This document shows, piece after piece, positions 58,298 to 64,000 of a stretch of 64,000 nt of DNA (its first letter is position 1; every line of letters begins with the position of its first letter). A model generated the notes under the pieces. It was given only the letters and a program-made list of their open reading frames with translations. It was not told where the DNA came from and ran no database searches. Location of the stretch: the NCBI RefSeq assembly GCF_003026285.1, contig NZ_PYOD01000001.1:930001-994000 (forward strand). The letters run 5' to 3'. Source of the DNA: Photobacterium profundum (GTDB taxonomy: Bacteria; Pseudomonadota; Gammaproteobacteria; Enterobacterales; Vibrionaceae). The translations under genes and the position numbers were made by a program.

Positions 58298-58338
58298 TTA
58301 GATAACGTCACCTGATCGTTATCTAACGTTCAGGTGAC
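58298..58338 (+). promoter_or_regulatory. Predicted pseudoknot or switch over a Shine-Dalgarno
   Basis: TTAGATAACG (58298-58307) and CGTTATCTAA (58317-58326) form a perfect 10-bp hairpin. GTCACCTGA (58307-58315), mostly in its loop, is fully complementary to TCAGGTGAC (58330-58338), which contains the ribosome binding site of the next gene. The two helices can exclude each other or form an H-type pseudoknot. Confidence 0.55.
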
Positions 58339-58342
58339 TGCT

Positions 58343-58705
58343 ATGCTAACTCTTGTATCATCAAAGCCAGATGTTTCGTCTGAAATAATTGACAAACACA
58401 TTGCCGATTATGCTCCCGCACTTGCAGTAAGTGCACTTGGCACGATGAATGGTGATGTGACCTACACTTCACTAAAAGCAACCTGTACTGAACACCTCCA
58501 TGAATGGTGGAAATTATCAGTTTCTTCCGGTACGCCCGAAAATGGATATGAATCTGCCTATTGGCACCTTTTACATCTATTGGAATCTTTAGAAGAACAC
58601 CAACTACTGGGTAATAGCTTTATTCAATTTAAAGTGTCCGGTTGCGCTCAATTCTTACTTGGTGTCGGTTCAATGCCTATAAAAATGCAAGGTATCAGGC
58701 CTTAG
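58343..58705 (+). CDS. Hypothetical protein behind an SD-sequestering structure
   Basis: 120 residues from the ATG at 58343 (CAGGTGA 5 nt upstream); a GTG three codons earlier is less likely. Soluble, helical, with EHLHEWWKLSVSSGTPENGY and ESAYWHLLHLLESLEEHQLL, ending with a small strand region. Two Cys, several His and Trp. No family recognised. It lies between the cyclophilin and ampG. Confidence 0.7.
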   Translation: MLTLVSSKPDVSSEIIDKHIADYAPALAVSALGTMNGDVTYTSLKATCTEHLHEWWKLSVSSGTPENGYESAYWHLLHLLESLEEHQLLGNSFIQFKVSGCAQFLLGVGSMPIKMQGIRP

Positions 58706-58875
58706 AAAGTCATGTTCACAGCCTAAGCAGAGCAATATAACGCTTACTATTTGTAAAAATGACAACTACTTAATAATAAACCGTATTTTTGACTGTCTTT
58801 TTACAGAAGTTCACAGTAGCTTACCTTTATAATTGATAGATACAGCGGCGACGCTATCAAGGGCTAGAGGTATTC

Positions 58876-60264
58876 ATGGAACAAGCGGTAGAAGATAATA
58901 ACAATCAGGGTTGGCGAGTATATCTAGAGAAAAAAGTGCTCATCATGCTGGCACTAGGCTTTTCTTCTGGACTGCCGATATTACTTGTATTTGGTACCCT
59001 GTCGTTTTGGCTTCGTGAAGCCGAAGTCAGCCGAACTGATATTGGCTTCTTTAGTTGGGTAGCACTCGCTTACGGCTTTAAATGGATGTGGTCCCCCTTA
59101 ATCGATCGCTTCCCTATTCCTGTTTTTTCCCACCTATTTGGTCGACGACGCGGCTGGATGTTGTTTTCACAACTAATGATTGTGCTTTCATTATGCGGTA
59201 TGGCACTCAGTAACCCTCAAGTCGATCTGGTTCAGCTCGCCATTTTTGCAGTTATTGTCGCATTTGCCTCTGCATCTCAAGATATCGTCATTGATGCCTA
59301 CCGTATTGAACTTGCAACAGAACGCCTTCAAGCAGCACTTGCAGCCGCTTATATGACAGGTTATCGCCTGGCCATGATTATGGCTGGAGCCGGCTCGCTT
59401 GCATTTGCAGCATGGTTTGGTTCAGATACAGAATACGATGTAACGGGTTGGAAGTTCGCTTACTTCATCATGGCTGGCTTTATGCTGGTCGGCATTATTA
59501 CAGCTCTTTGCATTAACGAACCCAGTATAGATAGTGCTGAAATTGAAAATACTGAGCGAGAATATCGTCAACAATTAATCAATGATGGTATGACTCCGAA
59601 AAAAGCCAGAATAATCGCATGGTTCTATACTGCAGCTGTTATGCCATTTAAAGACTTTTTCGATCGATATGGGCGCCATGCTTTACTGATATTAGCCTTG
59701 ATCGGTTGTTACCGAATTTCTGACGTTGTTATGGGGGTAATGGCCAATGCTTTCTATGTCGATATGGGATTCACTAAGACACAAGTTGCCTCTGTCACCA
59801 AAATCTATGGTGTGATCATGACACTAGTAGGCGCTGGGCTTGGCGGTATTTTGATCAGTAAGTTCGGTACTATGCGTATATTGGCACTGGGGGCATTTTT
59901 AGCTGCCTGCACAAATTTATTGTTTATGCTCTTTACCTTTATTGGTAATAGCATTCCTATGCTTGCTATTGTTATCTCTGCCGATAACTTAAGCGCCGGT
60001 ATTGCCACCGCAGCCTTCATTACTTATCTATCTAGCTTAACCAATGTCGCATTTTCAGCGACACAATATGCACTATTTAGCTCAATAATGTTGTTATTCC
60101 CGAAGTTCATTGCTGGGTTTTCAGGCATGTATGTCGACAACTTTGGTTATAACACTTTCTTCTTTACGACCGCACTGATCGGCTTACCCGTTTTACTGCT
60201 CGTTTATTTAGTGGCAACGAAAACCAAAAAGCATGATGAAGTCAGCCCCAGCCTTACTTCATAG
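58876..60264 (+). CDS. ampG: AmpG muropeptide permease
   Basis: 462 residues, major facilitator type with 12 or more helices. Early LALGFSSGLPILLVFGTLSF and SRTDIGFFSWVALAYGFKWMW are AmpG signatures. It imports anhydro-muropeptides for cell-wall recycling and sends the inducing signal for AmpC in relatives. GAGGTATTC lies before the ATG. Confidence 0.93.
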   Translation: MEQAVEDNNNQGWRVYLEKKVLIMLALGFSSGLPILLVFGTLSFWLREAEVSRTDIGFFSWVALAYGFKWMWSPLIDRFPIPVFSHLFGRRRGWMLFSQLMIVLSLCGMALSNPQVDLVQLAIFAVIVAFASASQDIVIDAYRIELATERLQAALAAAYMTGYRLAMIMAGAGSLAFAAWFGSDTEYDVTGWKFAYFIMAGFMLVGIITALCINEPSIDSAEIENTEREYRQQLINDGMTPKKARIIAWFYTAAVMPFKDFFDRYGRHALLILALIGCYRISDVVMGVMANAFYVDMGFTKTQVASVTKIYGVIMTLVGAGLGGILISKFGTMRILALGAFLAACTNLLFMLFTFIGNSIPMLAIVISADNLSAGIATAAFITYLSSLTNVAFSATQYALFSSIMLLFPKFIAGFSGMYVDNFGYNTFFFTTALIGLPVLLLVYLVATKTKKHDEVSPSLTS

Positions 60265-60623
60265 CTCAATTCAAAGGCGATATTTACTCTAAAAATGATA
60301 TTCAAAGAGGTATTCTGTTGATGCAGAATATCTCTCCTTTTTTTATAACCCAATTTCCCTTCTAAATCCCCTGTCCACTTACCTTAAAATTATGCCAATT
60401 TTATCTATCTCTGAAAAAGTTCAATTAAATGTCAAAAAAAAAACATAAAGATCACTAAAACCTTCTCTTTGAAATCGATTACAGCCGATCAAGATCACAC
60501 TTAGCAAAGGATTGCGCAATCGTTACATTCCCAAAGGTGACATAAAGCAATAGAATCACTGCCATAAATACGGACAGCCCATATAAGTCCGATCATATCG
60601 ACACAATTAGCGAGTATCTGATT
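60265..60623. other. Intergenic region between ampG and the first OmpK-like gene
   Basis: 359 nt, AT-rich. AAGATCACA near 60493 resembles a CRP half-site, as expected for a nucleoside channel, but the full palindrome is missing. No gene seen. Confidence 0.5.
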
Positions 60624-61436
60624 ATGCGTAAATCACTAGTAGCACTAAGCGTATTAGCAGCAACGGCACTACCTACAGTAGTAAGTGCAGCTGACTATTC
60701 TGATGACATCCACAAGAATGACTACAGCTGGTCACAGTTCAACATAATGTACGTTGTGGATGAGAAAGGCGCAGGAGCTGAGTCTAACCACGATTACCTA
60801 GAAATGGAATTCGGCGGTCGCTCGGGCATCTTTGATCTTTACGGTTACGTTGACGTTTTCAACCTAACATCAGATCCGGACAGCGACAAAGCTGGTGCAG
60901 AAAAAATCTTCATGAAATTTGCACCACGTATGTCTCTTGATGCAATGACGGGTAAAGATCTATCTTTCGGTCCTGTTCAAGAGCTTTACGTGTCGACTCT
61001 TATGGAATGGGGCGGTAATTCTGGTGTTAACACTCAGAAAATTGGTCTAGGTTCAGATATCATGGTGCCTTGGTTTGGCAAAATGGGCTTAAACCTTTAC
61101 GGCACATACGACTCAAACACTAAAGATTGGAACGGTGGCCAGATTTCAACTAACTGGTTCAAACCATTCCACTTCTTTGACAACGGTAGCTTCATTTCTT
61201 ACCAAGGTTACATCGATTACCAATTCGGCATGAACGATGACGAATCTTACCAGTCTAGCACTGGCGGCGCGATGTTCAACGGTATCTACTGGCACTCAGA
61301 TCGCTTTGCTGTAGGTTACGGTCTGAAATTGTACGACAATGTATACGGCTTCAAAGATGGCGAAGCACTACCTTGGGCACCAAAGGCAGAATCTTCAGGT
61401 GCTGCGCACTACGTATCAGTTACATACAAGTTCTAA
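60624..61436 (+). CDS. Outer membrane channel OmpK / Tsx family, copy 1
   Basis: 270 residues. Sec signal with cleavage after VSAA region (VVSAADYSDD), then a 12-stranded barrel of the nucleoside-specific channel family. Hallmarks: HKNDYSWSQFNIMY, YLEMEFGGRSGIFDLYGYVD, KFAPRMSLDAMTGKDLSFGP and a C-terminal Phe (VTYKF). In vibrios OmpK is the receptor of broad-host phage KVP40. A terminator follows; a paralogue lies 371 nt downstream. Confidence 0.9.
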   Translation: MRKSLVALSVLAATALPTVVSAADYSDDIHKNDYSWSQFNIMYVVDEKGAGAESNHDYLEMEFGGRSGIFDLYGYVDVFNLTSDPDSDKAGAEKIFMKFAPRMSLDAMTGKDLSFGPVQELYVSTLMEWGGNSGVNTQKIGLGSDIMVPWFGKMGLNLYGTYDSNTKDWNGGQISTNWFKPFHFFDNGSFISYQGYIDYQFGMNDDESYQSSTGGAMFNGIYWHSDRFAVGYGLKLYDNVYGFKDGEALPWAPKAESSGAAHYVSVTYKF

Positions 61437-61462
61437 GAAGCCCCCCCTTCTTATTGAACATG

Positions 61463-61487
61463 AAAGGCGCCTATTGGCGCCTTTTTT
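61463..61487 (+). terminator. Terminator between the OmpK copies
   Basis: AAAGGCGCC and GGCGCCTTT pair perfectly around TATT, followed by TTT; 26 nt past the stop of copy 1. Confidence 0.85.
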
Positions 61488-61807
61488 AGTACATTTAAGA
61501 GAAAATAGCGTCAAGTTGATACTATAATTCGCAAAAATAAGACACTTATCGTTTTTAATACTCCCTCTCTTTCCAGTGTTTTTTCAGTACCTTCTTCTTT
61601 TTTGATGCCACCTGCGCAACACTTTACTTGCTTAAATTTAAGACCCTCACACAAAACTAAGAATCTACGCTAACCTTGTTTTAGATGCATTGTTCATTTT
61701 TTGACCGTACAGAACAAAGCACTACTTTAAGGCTATGTTCAAAGACAAATACAATATGAACAATGCCAAACAATGAAACAGCAACGGCATAAAAGCGAGA
61801 TCTCTCC
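61488..61807. other. Intergenic region before the second OmpK-like gene
   Basis: 320 nt, AT-rich, probably the promoter of copy 2. No gene or strong repeat seen. Confidence 0.5.
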
Positions 61808-62626
61808 ATGAAAAAAATACTCTCTACACTCAGTATTGGCTCAGCTTTAGCGTTATCTAGTACCGTTTTCGCCGTCGACTATTCCGACGATATTCACAAA
61901 AATGACTACAAATGGCTCCAATTCAACCTTATGTATGCCTATGAAGAACTACCTCGTGATCCCGATGCTCATTCTGGGCATGATTACTTGGAAATGGAGT
62001 TTGGGGGACGCTCTGGGATCTTTGATTTATATGGTTATATTGATATTTTTGATTTAACCGAAAGCAGTGCCAGCGATAAAGACGGCAAACCTAAAATGTT
62101 CATGAAATTTGCCCCACGAGTATCACTCGATGCCGTAACCGGAAAAGACCTTTCTTTTGGCCCCGTACAAGAACTCTACTTTGCAACATTGTTTAATTGG
62201 GGAGGCGGAACAGAAGCTGATTTTGAACCCAATAATTCCTTCTGGGGCATAGGGTCCGATATCAATGTGCCATGGTTTGGCAAGGTTGGGCTTAATTTCT
62301 ACGGTTATTATAATATTACCGCCAAAGACTGGAATGGTTATCAAATATCGACCAATTGGTTTAAACCTTTTTATACCTTAGATAATGGTAGTTTTGTTGC
62401 TTATCAAGGTTATATTGATTATCAATTTGGTGCAGGAAGTAGCTTCCAAGGTAATTCTCAAGCCAGCCATGGTGGTGTGATGTTTAATGGTCTTTATTGG
62501 CATTCCGACCGCTATTCAGTCGGCTATGGCTTCAAATTATATAATGATGTGTATTTAATTGAAGATACAAATTCATTCGAATCAACAGGTATAAGCCACT
62601 ACGTTGCAGCTACCTATAAATTCTAA
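61808..62626 (+). CDS. Outer membrane channel OmpK / Tsx family, copy 2
   Basis: 272 residues, closely similar to copy 1 along its whole length (DYSDDIHKNDYKWLQFNLMY, EFGGRSGIFDLYGY, TGKDLSFGPVQELYF), with a Sec signal ending STVFA. Differences cluster in presumed surface loops (EELPRDPDAHSG; GGGTEADFEPNNSFWGIGSD). The codon usage is more AT-rich than copy 1, suggesting lower expression. The loop changes may alter phage binding. Confidence 0.88.
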   Translation: MKKILSTLSIGSALALSSTVFAVDYSDDIHKNDYKWLQFNLMYAYEELPRDPDAHSGHDYLEMEFGGRSGIFDLYGYIDIFDLTESSASDKDGKPKMFMKFAPRVSLDAVTGKDLSFGPVQELYFATLFNWGGGTEADFEPNNSFWGIGSDINVPWFGKVGLNFYGYYNITAKDWNGYQISTNWFKPFYTLDNGSFVAYQGYIDYQFGAGSSFQGNSQASHGGVMFNGLYWHSDRYSVGYGFKLYNDVYLIEDTNSFESTGISHYVAATYKF

Positions 62627-62815
62627 GTCCCCCTCTTTCTAACCGCTCTTTTTCTGCTCTTTTTACATAGGTTCTTCATGATAATTTTCATTAAGAACCT
62701 ATGTATCTTAAAAACGTAAGACGAAAGCCCTTTAAAAAGAAAAACCATCAAGCCATACCGTTATAATTCCAGCTCATGATATGATCTTAGTAATAGATAA
62801 ATTTGGAATAATGCC

Positions 62816-63781
62816 GTGCAGATAACGATTTTAGGCGCTGGTGCCATCGGATGTTTATGGGCTTGCCGCTTAGCGAAGCAAGGTCATCACATTCACTTTT
62901 GGACAAGAACAAACAAACCATCATTCCCTATCGTATTGAATGCCTGTATTCAAACAAAAGATAGTATCCAAGCAGAAGATGGCACTCATAAAAAAAATCA
63001 TATTAAAACGCCATTATCACCAGAACACTTTGATTTTACGAGCAATAACATACAAAGCATTGCCAAGAGCGAGCTTATCATTGTAACGGTAAAAGCATTC
63101 CAGGTTGAGCAAGCCTTAAACGACATAGTTGATCATACTGCACCACACACTCCCATTATGATTATGCATAACGGAATGGGAACACAGCAGCACGTTAAAA
63201 CGCAGCTCATTGATCACCCTATTCTTTATGCCACCACGTCTCAAGCTGCTTTCAAGCCTAACAAAGAACAAATAAACCATACCGGATTAGGTCCAACATG
63301 GATAGGTGCTTTTAATCAATCGGCACAGGATTTCGACAGCCTTGCAGAGCTCTTTGATCAAGCTTTAGCACCTTGTGGCTGGCATCATGATATTAATGAA
63401 CCGTTGTGGCAAAAGTTAGCCATTAACTGTGCGATTAATCCACTAACAGCAATTCATCAATGTCAAAATGGTGAATTAGCAAACCCTAAATTTCATAGCG
63501 TTCTCACGCAAGTTTGCCATGAAGTCGCAGAGGTCATGCAGGCAGAAGACTACGATATAACTGCAGAAAAGTTAAAGCAAACAGTCGATACCGTTATTAA
63601 GGCGACTGCGGCTAACTATTCATCCATGTATCAAGATATTTTCCAGCAAAGAAAGACTGAAATCGATTATATTACGGGTTATCTCATTACACGGGCAAAG
63701 GTACACGGCATTGCTGTACCAATGAATACCCAGCTATGGCAAGACGTTAAATTATTGGAGCAAAACCACGATGACAAATGA
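62816..63781 (+). CDS. panE: 2-dehydropantoate 2-reductase
   Basis: 321 residues from a GTG start; the ribosome binding site is weak (GGAAT). NADPH-binding [20 protein letters not shown] opens the protein; [33 protein letters not shown] with the catalytic Lys, and [18 protein letters not shown] (substrate site) are all ketopantoate-reductase motifs. It makes pantoate for coenzyme A. It overlaps the following yajL-like start by 11 nt. Confidence 0.93.
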   Translation: MQITILGAGAIGCLWACRLAKQGHHIHFWTRTNKPSFPIVLNACIQTKDSIQAEDGTHKKNHIKTPLSPEHFDFTSNNIQSIAKSELIIVTVKAFQVEQALNDIVDHTAPHTPIMIMHNGMGTQQHVKTQLIDHPILYATTSQAAFKPNKEQINHTGLGPTWIGAFNQSAQDFDSLAELFDQALAPCGWHHDINEPLWQKLAINCAINPLTAIHQCQNGELANPKFHSVLTQVCHEVAEVMQAEDYDITAEKLKQTVDTVIKATAANYSSMYQDIFQQRKTEIDYITGYLITRAKVHGIAVPMNTQLWQDVKLLEQNHDDK

Positions 63782-64000
63782 TGATCACAACCGCACAATG
63801 ACTGTTGCTGTTTGTATCGCCCCCGGTACTGAAGAGATGGAAGCGATCAATACGATTGATATTCTTTTGCGCGCAGGGTTTGATGTAACAACAGCCAGTG
63901 TTGCCTCAGACGGTGCATTAATCGTTGCTGGCTCTCGTGGTATTAAATTAGTTGCCGATGCGGCATTAGTGACGGTTGCTGATGAACAATTTGATTGTGT
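63771..64000 (+). CDS. yajL: DJ-1/PfpI family protein YajL, 5' part
   Basis: The ATG at 63771 has GGAG 9 nt upstream. The visible 76 codons ([40 protein letters not shown]) match YajL/DJ-1: an early nucleotide-like fold with the Glu of PGTEEME. The Cys nucleophile lies beyond the window. Members protect proteins from oxidation or glycation. Cut by the window edge; coupled to panE. Confidence 0.9.
   Translation, partial: MTNDDHNRTMTVAVCIAPGTEEMEAINTIDILLRAGFDVTTASVASDGALIVAGSRGIKLVADAALVTVADEQFDC

Overview
The window is a chromosomal segment of a gamma-proteobacterium of the family Vibrionaceae, most likely a Photobacterium. The support is the gene content: a sodium-pumping NQR operon with nqrM and apbE, napFDABC followed by the tiny TIGR02808 protein, an OmpK/Tsx-type porin pair, and pts, dapE, proBA-crl-frsA and yajG-ppi-ampG blocks of vibrio type. 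The species call is an inference; no rRNA lies in the window.

Layout. 1-870: end of ptsI, then crr. 1027-3061: a yfeZ-like gene, a small secreted protein and a YfeX-type DyP peroxidase, on the minus strand. 3540-4662: three small envelope proteins, the last behind a Fur-like box. 4728-9337: periplasmic nitrate reductase operon (minus), facing narQ-narP (plus); FNR-like and NarP-like sites lie between them. 12376-14886: small regulator, ompW with two perfect FNR boxes, a MAPEG protein and an unknown protein.

15015-28691 is an integrated mobile element of about 13.7 kb. It sits in codon 11-12 of a yffB/ArsC-like reductase gene, leaving a 14-codon stub on the left. On the right the element supplies a new ribosome binding site, start codon and N-terminus. 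It encodes a large serine integrase, a second serine recombinase, an HNH endonuclease, two small helix-turn-helix proteins that could be replication proteins, an antirepressor-like protein and several unknown genes. It has an origin-like site (three GAGGGGACACTT-type iterons, an AT-rich run and a consensus DnaA box), a second repeat array and several structured non-coding stretches. No virion structural genes are recognisable, so it looks like an integrative plasmid or phage satellite.

The main discovery is at the att site. Joining the two ends in silico at the shared TGCGA restores one 242-codon minus-strand frame, made of the helix-turn-helix gene at 15462-15016 and a 95-codon tail at 28690-28406. 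In this circular form the integrase gene follows 82 nt downstream on the same strand. Integration would therefore truncate the putative initiator, take its last codons from the host, and detach the integrase from the upstream promoter. This is a candidate integration-controlled replication or excision switch.

28651-36589: hybrid yffB, dapE, an M15 peptidase, a DUF2897 protein, a lipoprotein with a ToxR/CadC-like regulator, and proA-proB. 36810-40686: crl, frsA, gpt and an AzgA-type purine permease with a PurR box. 40687-42053 is a long intergenic region with a candidate structured RNA (promoter, GGA-loop hairpins, a 29-codon ORF, terminator). 42054-46265: pepD, dinB with a LexA box, and a two-receiver GGDEF protein. 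46414-53705: nqrM, apbE, nqrFEDCBA. 54117-64000: an orphan TRAP solute-binding lipoprotein, bolA, rlmG, yajG, a cyclophilin, an unknown gene behind a predicted SD-sequestering pseudoknot, ampG, two OmpK-like porins, panE and the start of yajL.
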